Below, one piece after another: positions 6,492 through 14,020 of a stretch of 23,393 nucleotides of DNA; position 1 is the first letter of the stretch, and each line of letters starts with the position of its first letter. Source of the stretch: JBDREC01 sp043820105 [NCBI: Pseudomonadota bacterium] (lineage in GTDB: Bacteria > Bdellovibrionota_F > JAHFAK01). The notes beneath the pieces were generated by a model. The model was not told the origin of the DNA. It ran no database searches and worked only from the letters and a program-made list of their open reading frames with translations. The stretch spans positions 1-23,393 of the forward strand of contig JBDREC010000084.1 in assembly GCA_043820105.1 (NCBI GenBank), read 5' to 3'. A program made the translations under genes and the position numbers.

Positions 6492-7307
6492 TTATGATAT
6501 TGCGGGGATTACTTTTGTGATTAGTTTGATGAATTTTTCGTTTACTTTTTTGCTGACTTCTATGACTTCTTCGTGGCTTGTTTTGCTTGGGTGCACATTG
6601 GTTATGCATGATATGCCTAGTATTTTAAGGCCGCAATGATTAGCGACAATTGTTTCTGGGATTGTTGACATTCCAGCAGCGTCAATTCCAACTGTTTTAA
6701 AAAAATGTATTTCAGCTGGGGTTTCATATGTTGGTCCTGTAAAAGCTGAGTAGACGCCCTCTTTTATATCAAAGCCAAGCTTGCTTGCAACACCTTTTGC
6801 TATATCTCTTAGATCTTTACTATAAACATTTGATTGATCAGGAAAACGAGGTCCAAATCTTTCGTCATTATCCCCAATTAAGGGATTTGTTCCAAATAAA
6901 TTTATATGATCTTTTATTATCATTAAATCTCCAGGTACAAAGCTTGGATTAACACCCCCTGCTGCATTTGTTACAACTAATTTTTCAAGCCCCATTAACT
7001 TAAAAAGCCTGGCAGGAAAAACCACTTTGTCCATATCAGCTGCTTCATAAAAATGAATTCTTCCTTGCATTGCAACTATCGGAAGCTCGTCATTTTGGCA
7101 CACTTTCCCAATTACTAAATTCCCTTTATGGCCAGCTACCTTTGATTTTTGGGGGAAATTTGGAATTTCAGAATAGTCAATAACAACTGAATCATAAAGC
7201 ATATCAGCAAAATTTCCTAAGCCTGAACCAAGAATTATACCAAGTTTAGGTTGTTTATCTAGTTTAGACAAAACATAATCAGCTGCTTCTTTAATTTGAT
7301 CGTACAT
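6492..7307 (-). CDS. punA: purine nucleoside phosphorylase (trimeric, 6-oxopurine type)
   Basis: A 271-aa PNP of the low-molecular-mass trimeric family. It cleaves inosine and guanosine with phosphate to base and ribose-1-phosphate in purine salvage. Seen: the phosphate-binding loop GSGLG (27-31), H60 in VAGHKG, GPTYETPAE (191-199) with base-contacting E195, GMST (212-215), and N237 in CITN. The last is the residue linked to 6-oxopurine preference. The length is normal. The start has AAGGAG 5 nt upstream. It is last in an operon with hflX (35-nt gap) and the phasin-like gene. No terminator is obvious downstream. Confidence 0.93.
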   Translation of the reverse strand: MYDQIKEAADYVLSKLDKQPKLGIILGSGLGNFADMLYDSVVIDYSEIPNFPQKSKVAGHKGNLVIGKVCQNDELPIVAMQGRIHFYEAADMDKVVFPARLFKLMGLEKLVVTNAAGGVNPSFVPGDLMIIKDHINLFGTNPLIGDNDERFGPRFPDQSNVYSKDLRDIAKGVASKLGFDIKEGVYSAFTGPTYETPAEIHFFKTVGIDAAGMSTIPETIVANHCGLKILGISCITNVHPSKTSHEEVIEVSKKVNEKFIKLITKVIPAIS

Positions 7308-7342
7308 ATTTACTCCTTCCTATGCTTAAATTTAGTCTTTTC

Positions 7343-8635
7343 TTAGTCCTTGCTATTAAGTAAAAAACCTTGGTCTTGAAAGTTTTTTATCATGCTAAGA
7401 GCCTGAACTTTTGGAGCTTTAAATTTTATCACAAGATGTTTATCATCATAAATTTCTTCTATAATTGTTGTAATGGACCTAACCTTATTGGAAATCCATG
7501 CATTCTTAAGATCTATTTTAATTTTATATGAATCAAGAGTTCCTAAGTATTGATTAAAAATCATATCTTTTAACTCATCTATTCCTCTTGCTTTTAAAGC
7601 TGATATTTCACAAGCAGGATGATGCTTTTTTTTGAGACTTTCTATAAAGTGTTTTTGGGAAAGCAAATCACTTTTATTTAGTACATAAATTATAGGTTTT
7701 GAAGCAGAATTAATTTCTTTTAAAACTTTTAATGTTTCTTTAAATTGGTTCTCATAATCTTCATCATTAACATCAATTACATGCAATAATAAGTCTGAGT
7801 CTGAAACCTCTTCTAAGGTAGTATGGAAAGATTCAATAAGTGAATGAGGAAGATTTCTAATGAAGCCAACAGTATCGGAAACTAAGACTCGTGGTCTTTC
7901 TTTGACTTTTAATGATCTGATTTTTGAATCAAGAGTTGCAAAGAGTCTATCTTCTATTAAAGTATCGCAGCCTGTTAAAGCCTTTAAAAGTGTAGATTTC
8001 CCGGCGTTTGTATAACCAACAATAGAAACTCTAAAAACATCCTTCCTTGATGAAGCTCTTGTTTGTTGACCCATTCTAATAATTTTTAACTGGTCATTAA
8101 GGTTCTTTAAGCGTTTTCGAATCATACGTCTATCAAGTTCAAGTTGCTGTTCACCAATACCTCTTAGACCAATACCACCCCTTTGCCTTTCCAAATGAGT
8201 CCAGGCTCTTGTTAGGCGAGGCAAAGCATATAATAGCCTTGCTATCTCAACTTGAGTTTTCGCGGCTTTTGTTTTTGCTCTACCTGCAAAAATATCTAAA
8301 ATTATTTCACTCCACTCCATAACCTTTCTATCAATATACTTTTCAAGATTTTTATGTTGGGAAGGTGAAATGTCATGATTCAAAAGAATAACATCAATAT
8401 CATTTTCTAAAACTATGTTTTTTATTTGCTCTATTTTTCCTTTTCCAATGAATGTTGCAGAATTCACCTTTCCAAGTTTAATAAATAATGCCGCTTTTTT
8501 ATTAAATCCCAGCGTATAGGCAAGACCTTCCATTTCAGCAGCTATTCTTTCATAGGAATAGCTTTTGTTTCCTTCCATGTTTAATTGGATTGTCAATAAT
8601 AAGGCATTTAATTTTTCAGGAGATGTTTTATGCAA
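7343..8635 (-). CDS. hflX: ribosome-associated GTPase HflX
   Basis: A 430-aa protein of the same length as E. coli HflX, which splits stalled or stress-inactivated ribosomes using GTP. The N-terminal HflX domain runs from 1 to about 190, with the glycine-rich signature RGGIGLRGIGEQQLE (152-166). The G domain has the P-loop GYTNAGKST (207-215), DTVG (254-257) and NKSD (320-323), and all motifs are intact. The start is a TTG at 8635, three bases after the stop of the preceding gene. The next ATG (8578) would remove the conserved first strand (LLLTIQL), so TTG is preferred. Tight spacing implies coupled translation. Confidence 0.92.
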   Translation of the reverse strand: MHKTSPEKLNALLLTIQLNMEGNKSYSYERIAAEMEGLAYTLGFNKKAALFIKLGKVNSATFIGKGKIEQIKNIVLENDIDVILLNHDISPSQHKNLEKYIDRKVMEWSEIILDIFAGRAKTKAAKTQVEIARLLYALPRLTRAWTHLERQRGGIGLRGIGEQQLELDRRMIRKRLKNLNDQLKIIRMGQQTRASSRKDVFRVSIVGYTNAGKSTLLKALTGCDTLIEDRLFATLDSKIRSLKVKERPRVLVSDTVGFIRNLPHSLIESFHTTLEEVSDSDLLLHVIDVNDEDYENQFKETLKVLKEINSASKPIIYVLNKSDLLSQKHFIESLKKKHHPACEISALKARGIDELKDMIFNQYLGTLDSYKIKIDLKNAWISNKVRSITTIIEEIYDDKHLVIKFKAPKVQALSMIKNFQDQGFLLNSKD

Positions 8636-8638
8636 AGA

Positions 8639-9055
8639 TTATTTTTCAACCTTTTTCTTTGTTGAGGTAGTTTTTTTAGCACTAGCTTTTTTTGTTGTAG
8701 TTTTCTTTTTTGCTGCTGGTGCTTTTTTTTCTGTTGTCTTCTTTGCCTCAGGAGCTTTGGTGCTTCCTTGAACTTTTTGTTTTACATCTTTAGATTTAGC
8801 GATAACCATTTTTTTCACATCATTAATTTCATTAACAACTTTTTTAACCGTATCTATTTCTTTTTCATATTTGGTTTTTAATGTTTTTAATTCTTTGTCA
8901 TATTTATTCGCAACATTCTTTACAAGTCTTTCAAGCTCAGCAACTGAAGGCAGGTTTAGCTTTTTAATTTTTTTATCAATATTTTTTTCAAAGAATTCAG
9001 TTACAAATCCTTTTAATTTTTTAATATCAATATTTTTATGTTTTAAATCAACCAT
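8639..9055 (-). CDS. phasin-like protein with histone-H1-like C-terminal tail
   Basis: 138 aa in two parts. Residues 1 to about 95 are helical coiled-coil, with a phasin/PhaF-like stretch LPSVAELERL near 35-44. Residues ~98-138 are almost only Lys, Ala, Thr and Ser (EKKAPAAKKKTTTKKASAKK), like the tails of PhaF, AlgP and histone H1, which bind DNA without strong sequence preference. PhaF-type proteins sit on polyhydroxyalkanoate granules and the nucleoid. No PHA gene is here, so a nucleoid-associated role is equally likely. GGAGGG (9061-9066) supports the ATG. It is first in the operon with hflX and the PNP gene. Confidence 0.7.
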   Translation of the reverse strand: MVDLKHKNIDIKKLKGFVTEFFEKNIDKKIKKLNLPSVAELERLVKNVANKYDKELKTLKTKYEKEIDTVKKVVNEINDVKKMVIAKSKDVKQKVQGSTKAPEAKKTTEKKAPAAKKKTTTKKASAKKTTSTKKKVEK

Positions 9056-9266
9056 TTAAGCCCTCCAAAAAAAAGTAGGTTTTTAATTTTTATTGAAAAG
9101 ACAATATTAATAAATTATCATTTTTGCAAGAAAATAAGAGTCCTTAATATTTCGAAAGTAAAGCAATAAGAGTAATAAAATAAAAGTCCCAGTACTATGC
9201 ACAGGTTTTTATAGGTAATTTTACTTTATTTTTATCGCATGATTTCAAAAACTTATGGATTTATGT

Positions 9267-9296
9267 TTGACAAAGGCATTATTATTGAGTTATAAG
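9267..9296 (+). promoter_or_regulatory. strong sigma-70-type promoter
   Basis: TTGACA (9267-9272) is a perfect -35 box. It is followed after 17-18 bp by TTATAAG (9290-9296), a good -10. No open frame follows. A terminator lies about 130 bp downstream, which points to a small RNA starting near 9302. Confidence 0.7.
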
Positions 9297-9301
9297 TTCA
9301 A

Positions 9302-9432
9302 ACATCATAATAAAGGAAATAAAAGTTTTTTTAATAGCACTCCCAAGTTAGTCGGTTTTACTGGCTAACGAAGATGCTCCCCAACTCTACCCTTTTATCC
9401 TGCAACATGGTTTTGTTGCAGGATTTTTTTTT
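9302..9432 (+). ncRNA. candidate small regulatory RNA, about 130 nt
   Basis: The region is bounded by the promoter at 9267-9296 and the terminator at 9397-9432. Inside is a 9-bp hairpin with G-U pairs, GTTAGTCGG (9347-9355) / CTGGCTAAC (9361-9369), loop TTTTA. On each side of it is an unpaired C-rich motif, CTCCC (9340-9344) and CTCCCC (9377-9382). These are complementary to Shine-Dalgarno GGGAG/GGAG sequences. No plausible start codon with a ribosome-binding site is present. I do not recognise the RNA family. It is divergent from the phasin-hflX-PNP operon. Confidence 0.6.
9397..9432 (+). terminator. Rho-independent terminator of the candidate sRNA
   Basis: A perfect 11-bp stem, ATCCTGCAACA (9397-9407) / TGTTGCAGGAT (9414-9424), has a 6-nt loop and is followed by an uninterrupted T-run to 9432. 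It is oriented for plus-strand transcription; no plus-strand coding gene precedes it. Confidence 0.88.
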
Positions 9433-9557
9433 GAGATTATTCCCAAATTGATGTCTAGCTGCGTTGGCCGATTAAAATTTAATTTCGCCGTACAGCAGTA
9501 CGCCTCAAATAAATTTTAATCGACCGCCTTGCTATACAGCAATTTGGAAATAATCTC
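9433..9557. repeat. 125-bp palindromic repeat with internal hairpin
   Basis: The outer arms pair imperfectly. GAGATTATTCCCAAATTG at the left (9433-9450) matches the reverse of CAATTTGGAAATAATCTC at the right (9540-9557), and CGATTAAAATTTA pairs with TAAATTTTAATCG further in. The centre holds a small hairpin, CGTAC-AGCA-GTACG (about 9489-9502). There are no genes. The form (long arms, GC-rich apex) is that of a dispersed palindromic element. It begins directly at the end of the terminator T-run. Confidence 0.75.
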
Positions 9558-9580
9558 GAAAATGTTTTCAAAATAGTTTC

Positions 9581-9745
9581 ATTAAGAATTACTAATTAGT
9601 TTCCATCCCGAAATAGCGATTTCCCCGATTGTCATCCTGAATTTATTTCAAGTTCCCTTTGGTATAACTGCATCTGGGGGATGCTGAAACAAGTTCAGCA
9701 TGACGAAAAGTGAATTTTGAGATGAGAACTAATTAATTTTAATCA
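9581..9745. repeat. long imperfect inverted repeat with GTCATCCTGAA-type core
   Basis: The core arms are GTCATCCTGAATTTATTTCA (9631-9650) and the reverse complement at 9685-9704 (TGAAACAAGTTCAGCATGAC). The similarity continues outward. ATTACTAATTAGTTTCCATC on the left pairs loosely with GATGAGAACTAATTAATTTT on the right, so the whole unit is about 160 bp. Core words of this kind (GTCATGCTGAA...TTCAGCAT) are common as dispersed intergenic repeats in many bacteria. There is no coding potential. Confidence 0.65.
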
Positions 9746-9758
9746 GCAAGGAAACTGT

Positions 9759-10151
9759 TTATCCGATGAACTCTTCCATGATTGTAGTCTCAGTGATAAG
9801 ACCAACGAGTTTGCCTTTTTCAACAACAGGAAGACCTGAGATTTTATGAGAACTCATTATTTCCGCAGCTTCTTTAAATGTTGTATTTGGAGAGATTGTT
9901 TTCACATCAGTGGTCATAACCTCTTTTACTTTAATCTTTTTTAAAAGCTCAATTTTACTGAAACTCTCATCCAGGCTTAGCATAAGGTATTTTAGAATAT
10001 CCTTGTTAGCAATTATTCCCACCAGAACATCTTTATCAACAACTGGCAATAACTTCAAATCACCTTTTGAAAGAAAATCAAAGGCTACAGAAATAGATTT
10101 TTTAGGAGTTATTGTTGTGATTTTTTTTATCATCCTGTCTTTAACTTTCAT
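9759..10151 (-). CDS. CBS-domain pair protein
   Basis: About 130 aa, made of two CBS domains in tandem and nothing else. The first has VKDRMIKKITTITP and a GIIANKDILK end; the second has VKEVMTTDVKTISP and a GLITETTIMEE end. CBS pairs bind adenine nucleotides such as AMP, ATP or SAM and usually act as energy or ligand sensors; the partner here is unknown. I chose the ATG at 10151, with GGGGA about 9 nt upstream. A longer frame starts with TTG at 10208 but has no ribosome-binding site, and the extra residues are not CBS-like. It lies 76 nt downstream of the DUF3106 gene, possibly in the same transcript. Confidence 0.85.
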   Translation of the reverse strand: MKVKDRMIKKITTITPKKSISVAFDFLSKGDLKLLPVVDKDVLVGIIANKDILKYLMLSLDESFSKIELLKKIKVKEVMTTDVKTISPNTTFKEAAEIMSSHKISGLPVVEKGKLVGLITETTIMEEFIG

Positions 10152-10227
10152 GGTATTTCCCCATTTTATTTTTTCTTTAATAATTTCTACCTTGCTCAAT
10201 TGATACAATCAAGAGAAAAAACAATAA

Positions 10228-10803
10228 TTAATTGCGTTTTGATCTTTTTATTTTTTTATTTTGTTTTATTGCTTTACTCTTTTTAGGCTTGGCTTTATTT
10301 GCTTTGTTGTCAATTTGGTCTTTCATCTTTTGTCTAAATTTAATTCTTTCTTTTAATGGAAGGTTTTGCATTTTTCTATAGTTCTGAATAATATTTTGCT
10401 TTTGCTCAGGAGTCATATTTTTAAAAACTTCCAGATTTCCTTTAATTCTTTCTTTTTCTTTAGGTGAAAGATTTTGCCAAATCTCGTTTCTTTTAATTAA
10501 AATCTTTTTTGTATTTAAGGGCAAAGATGCGAAATGTTGATAATTATCCCTGAACATTCTCTGCTTATATGCTGGCAAATTATTAAACTTATTTAAATTA
10601 GCTTTTAATAAATTTTTTTCAGCTGTTGTAAGCTTTGCAAAAACTTTATACTTTTCTTTTAATTCATTTTTTGCTTCAGCACTTAAATTATTGTACCTTT
10701 CAACATCTTCACCAAGTCCTTTATTTGTAGCATCTTCCTGTGAAGATAAGTTTGCAAAGGAAAGAAAAATTAAAATTATTATGATTTTTATACCTTTACT
10801 CAT
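10228..10803 (-). CDS. secreted DUF3106-type repeat protein
   Basis: About 191 aa. An N-terminal signal peptide (SKGIKIIIILIFLSFANLSS) is followed by six near-18-residue repeats of the form L-x(2-4)-K-x(7)-N-x-x-x-F-x-x-L, for example TTAEKNLLKANLNKFNNL and SPKEKERIKGNLEVFKNM. The protein ends in a very basic Lys/Arg tail. This pattern is that of DUF3106 proteins, periplasmic and of unknown function, often encoded with an ECF sigma and a zinc-finger anti-sigma. The start is the ATG at 10803, with GGGAG 8 nt upstream. It overlaps the preceding stop by 8 nt, so translation is coupled. A frame seven codons longer lacks the start signal. Confidence 0.8.
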   Translation of the reverse strand: MSKGIKIIIILIFLSFANLSSQEDATNKGLGEDVERYNNLSAEAKNELKEKYKVFAKLTTAEKNLLKANLNKFNNLPAYKQRMFRDNYQHFASLPLNTKKILIKRNEIWQNLSPKEKERIKGNLEVFKNMTPEQKQNIIQNYRKMQNLPLKERIKFRQKMKDQIDNKANKAKPKKSKAIKQNKKIKRSKRN

Positions 10804-11032
10804 TAAAATCTCCCAAATTCTCATCGTTTTCTTCTATTAAGTCTAAAAATATTAAATCAAAATTTTCTGCCATTAAATATTCTTTTAACAAATCATAGTT
10901 AAGTAATATATCTAAATTTTGGACAATCAGAAGTTCTTCATTTGTTAAACTTTCTTTGCCATCTTCATCTGCCCATAAATTTGCAAAAAATAAAATTAAA
11001 ATTATATAGCAAGTGGCAAATATCTTCTTCAT
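10796..11032 (-). CDS. small secreted acidic protein of the sigma operon
   Basis: 78 aa: an N-terminal signal peptide (MKKIFATCYIILILFFANLWA), then a strongly acidic, Leu-rich segment (VQNLDILLNYDLLKEYLMAENF). This segment resembles the tail of the anti-sigma factor encoded just upstream (DYELVLNLDLLANLEVLADP). No characterised domain is recognised. The ATG directly follows the anti-sigma stop, and the 3' end overlaps the DUF3106 gene by 8 nt, so all are made together. Its opposite charge to the basic DUF3106 tail suggests the two may bind, which is inference. Confidence 0.75.
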   Translation of the reverse strand: MKKIFATCYIILILFFANLWADEDGKESLTNEELLIVQNLDILLNYDLLKEYLMAENFDLIFLDLIEENDENLGDFNE

Positions 11033-11524
11033 TTATTCAATTTCCTCAGCAAAAGAAGGATCAGCTAAAACTTCTAAATTCGCGAGCAAATCTAAATTAA
11101 GCACTAATTCATAATCTTCAAACATTTCAAGATTAGCTGCTAACTGAAACTCTTGCACATCATGTGTTTCATTTACTTTATATATATTAAATGCAAAAAT
11201 AAAAATCAGAATCATTGCGACTGCAAATGAAGGAATCTTCCATCGGCTAAGAATGGGTTTTAAAATTGAAGCAAAGTCAGGATTTTCATTCGCATCTCCC
11301 ATTTTAGTTTCTTGAAGTTTTTTAAAAAAAGCTGAGTCAAAATAATCAGAAGGTTCTACAATAGGCATTTTAGATAAAAGATCTATTTGCATTTTCTTAA
11401 GATTATATTCATGCAAACAAGCTTCACATAAAGATAAATGGTCTGAAATATCTATCTTCATTTTTTTATCAGTAGCACCATCAATATAGCTTGTAAGGTT
11501 TTGGCTTACATATCTACATTTCAT
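11033..11524 (-). CDS. transmembrane zinc-finger anti-sigma factor
   Basis: 163 aa. The N-terminal zinc-binding anti-sigma (ZAS/zf-HC2) motif is H29-x3-C33-x2-C36, with C3 as a possible extra ligand. This domain holds the cognate ECF sigma in the cytoplasm. A single membrane helix (about 97-116, IPSFAVAMILIFIFAFNIY) leads to a short acidic periplasmic tail with repeated N-L-(D/E)-x-L words. The ATG overlaps the sigma stop as ATGA. The sigma-then-anti-sigma order and coupling imply direct pairing. The periplasmic tail and the two secreted proteins downstream suggest envelope sensing. Confidence 0.88.
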   Translation of the reverse strand: MKCRYVSQNLTSYIDGATDKKMKIDISDHLSLCEACLHEYNLKKMQIDLLSKMPIVEPSDYFDSAFFKKLQETKMGDANENPDFASILKPILSRWKIPSFAVAMILIFIFAFNIYKVNETHDVQEFQLAANLEMFEDYELVLNLDLLANLEVLADPSFAEEIE

Positions 11525-12153
11525 ATCTTCTCCTCTTTTAATGAATGTTGCTTAACAACTTCAAAATGTTCATTAACAAGCTTTTTTGATCTATTTAATA
11601 AGGACTTTACAGCCTTTTCACTGCATTTCAAAACTTCTGAGATTTCTGCATATGAAAAACTTTCAAAGCGTCTTAAGATAAAGGCAATCCTTTGCCTTTC
11701 TGGTAATTTCTGCAAAAGCTTTGTGACTTCTTTTAAAAGTTCCTTATATTCAACCTGCAAATCTTGCTTAACAAAGTTTTCATCTTTTATTTGAACGGTA
11801 ACTGACTCAGGGTCATTTGGATGCACCTCCCAAATTTTAAAATGAATTACCTTGTTTTCATATTTTTTTAGCTCATTTATAAAAGTATTAATTGCAATCC
11901 TGTAAATCCATGTTATAAATTTTGCTTTTGGTTTATAAGTTATTTTAGCCTTATAAACCTTTAAAAAAACTTCTTGTGTAAGTTCTTCCGCAATATTTTT
12001 ATTACCTACATATTTGATCGCCAAATTTATCAGTAAATTCTTATATTTATAAAACAATTTCCTAAATGCAAGCTCATCTCCATTTTGAAATTCAAGCATG
12101 AGCTTTGTATCAGGATCTTGAGTATATTTGTTTATTGCCATTATATTTAACAT
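11521..12153 (-). CDS. ECF (extracytoplasmic function) RNA polymerase sigma factor
   Basis: 210 aa. Region 2 spans about 25-95 (ELAFRKLFYKYKNLL...EELTQEVFLKVY...FITWIYRIAINTF), which binds core polymerase and the -10. Region 4 spans about 145-195 (LPERQRIAFILRRFESFSYAE, then a helix-turn-helix), which binds the -35. Regions 1 and 3 are absent, as in ECF sigmas. An ATG at codon 5 (12141) is an alternative start. Neither has a clear ribosome-binding site. GGAACT, an ECF-like -35 word, lies 16-21 bases before the first ATG (12169-12174). Confidence 0.92.
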   Translation of the reverse strand: MLNIMAINKYTQDPDTKLMLEFQNGDELAFRKLFYKYKNLLINLAIKYVGNKNIAEELTQEVFLKVYKAKITYKPKAKFITWIYRIAINTFINELKKYENKVIHFKIWEVHPNDPESVTVQIKDENFVKQDLQVEYKELLKEVTKLLQKLPERQRIAFILRRFESFSYAEISEVLKCSEKAVKSLLNRSKKLVNEHFEVVKQHSLKEEKI

Positions 12154-12215
12154 AAATAATTTTAATTAGTTCCGAAATTTATAAATAAAATCAAAGATAT
12201 TTCAATCTATTTCTT

Positions 12216-13013
12216 TTAAACGACATATTTTACCAATACACCATTACCAGCAATATTATCATTAACAACTTCAGCATTTACATTAAAAATATCTTTAATT
12301 GAATTTTTATTAATTATATTTCTTGGTGATCCAATGTTATTAATTGAACCATTTTTAAGTAAAATGATTCTTGTGGACAAAAGACTTGCCAAGTTAATAT
12401 CATGCATAATCGTAATCACAGTGCATTTTTTATTTAAAGCAAGATCCTTTAAAATTCTTATCATGTCAACTTGATGTTTCAAGTCCAAATTATTTGCAGG
12501 TTCATCTAAAAAAAGAATTTCCGGATCTTTCACTAGTGCTTGAGCAATACATACTCTTTGAAGCTCACCACCTGAAAGTTCAGTAAGCGGTTTGTGAGAA
12601 AGGTCTTTTAATTCAAACAGCTCAAGAATTCTTTCAACTTTATTATAGTCTTTATTGTCAGGCAACATATATGATTTTAAGAAAGGATATCTGCCTAATA
12701 AAACGAATTCTTTAATAGATATTGGAAAAATATTAGGCCTGCTTTGCGAAACATATGCAATTTTTTTTGAATAGGATTCGATAGATATCTTTTTTAAGTT
12801 CTCCCCATTAACTTCTATTGATCCTTTATAATTTATTAAAAATTTATTTAATATTTTAAATAAAGTGGTTTTGCCTGAACCATTTGGACCAATAATTGAA
12901 ATAATTTCAGCTTTATTGACATTAAAAGAAAGCTTGCATAAAACTTCTTTGCTATGTTTATAGCAAAAAGATAAATCCTTAATTTTTATTATTTCATTAT
13001 TATTATTTTCCAA
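12216..13013 (-). CDS. btuD: cobalamin-type ABC importer, ATP-binding protein
   Basis: 265 aa. Walker A is GPNGSGKTT (42-50), the signature LSGGE (146-150), Walker B ILFLDE (166-171), and the switch histidine H204 in IMHDINLA. This is the BtuD/FecE/FepC subfamily that powers uptake of B12, haem or iron chelates. The start is TTG at 13013, overlapping btuC by 11 nt. There is no in-frame ATG nearby, and the family N-terminus (EIIKIKDLSFCY) needs it. The substrate is inferred from the btuF partner. Confidence 0.85.
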   Translation of the reverse strand: MENNNNEIIKIKDLSFCYKHSKEVLCKLSFNVNKAEIISIIGPNGSGKTTLFKILNKFLINYKGSIEVNGENLKKISIESYSKKIAYVSQSRPNIFPISIKEFVLLGRYPFLKSYMLPDNKDYNKVERILELFELKDLSHKPLTELSGGELQRVCIAQALVKDPEILFLDEPANNLDLKHQVDMIRILKDLALNKKCTVITIMHDINLASLLSTRIILLKNGSINNIGSPRNIINKNSIKDIFNVNAEVVNDNIAGNGVLVKYVV

Positions 13014-14007
13014 TTCTCGACCATTTCAAAAGAATGAATAAAAATATTGGCGCCCCAAAAAAAGCAGTAACCACACCAATTGGAAGTTGAGTTGGAGCAA
13101 GTACTGTTCTTGCAATAGTATCAGATATCAATAAAAACAAGCTTCCAATTAAAAAAGAAGTTGGTAGTATATAAAAATGATTATATCCAAATAAAAATCG
13201 AGCTGCATGTGGGATTATCAAACCAACAAATCCAATTGGACCACAAAATGCAACAGATAAGGCAATCAAGCCAGTAGTTAGTAAAAGCAATAATAGTTTT
13301 AACTTAAAAGGGTTAACTCCCATGGAAATTGCAGTTTCATCTCCAAGGTGAATGATATTTAATTTTTTGGCTAAAAACAAAATTAATATATTCAAGATAA
13401 TAAAAGGGATTAATAGCATTAAGCTTTCATTTAAGGTAACATTACCAAGGCTTCCTAACATCCAAAAAAATACTTTTTGGAGTTCTTGAGAATTTGAAAA
13501 GGTTAAAAGGAAAATGATTATGCTGTTAAAAAAGGAGCCTACGATTACTCCTGATAGTATCATATTTTTATCACTTAGATAATTCCTATTATATGAGCAC
13601 AAAAAAACTATGCAAACAGAAACAAAAACACCTAAAAAGGCAAATAATGGAACAAGATAAAATTGAGGAAAGTATATGCTGGCAATAGCACTACCAAGAG
13701 CTGCTCCACTTGATAAACCTAAAATATAAGGTTCAGCTAAGGGATTTTTCAATATTGTTTGATAGACAGAACCAGTTAAAGCACAAGATCCACCAACTAA
13801 AATGGCCATTAAAATCCTTGGAAGCCTTATTTTATATAAAATAAGATATTCTGTATTTACACTTCCGAAGTTAAAAAGTTTATTAAAATTAATATTTATT
13901 TCACCAGTAAAAAGGGTGAATAAACTTAAACAAGCGAGCATAATTATACCTGCAATTATAATTATGAAAAACTTAAGATATGCATTTTTGCTAGAAATAT
14001 TAAACAT
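13003..14007 (-). CDS. btuC: cobalamin-type ABC importer, membrane permease (FecCD family)
   Basis: About 334 aa with eight to ten hydrophobic segments. Hallmarks are NPLAEPYILGLSSGAALGSA in the first third and GPIGFVGLIIPHAARFLFG in the last third, the coupling region shared by BtuC, FecCD and HmuU. The ATG at 14007 is preferred, 13 nt after the btuF stop. A TTG four codons earlier (14019) is possible, but neither has a good ribosome-binding site. It lies between btuF and btuD and forms the transmembrane dimer of the importer. Confidence 0.88.
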   Translation of the reverse strand: MFNISSKNAYLKFFIIIIAGIIMLACLSLFTLFTGEININFNKLFNFGSVNTEYLILYKIRLPRILMAILVGGSCALTGSVYQTILKNPLAEPYILGLSSGAALGSAIASIYFPQFYLVPLFAFLGVFVSVCIVFLCSYNRNYLSDKNMILSGVIVGSFFNSIIIFLLTFSNSQELQKVFFWMLGSLGNVTLNESLMLLIPFIILNILILFLAKKLNIIHLGDETAISMGVNPFKLKLLLLLLTTGLIALSVAFCGPIGFVGLIIPHAARFLFGYNHFYILPTSFLIGSLFLLISDTIARTVLAPTQLPIGVVTAFFGAPIFLFILLKWSRIGK

Positions 14008-14020
14008 TTTTTCAGCCAAA

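Noticed and set aside
8565-9059. Phe-rich frames on the plus strand opposite the phasin-like gene
   Set aside because: They are the reverse reading of Lys-rich codons and carry no start signals.
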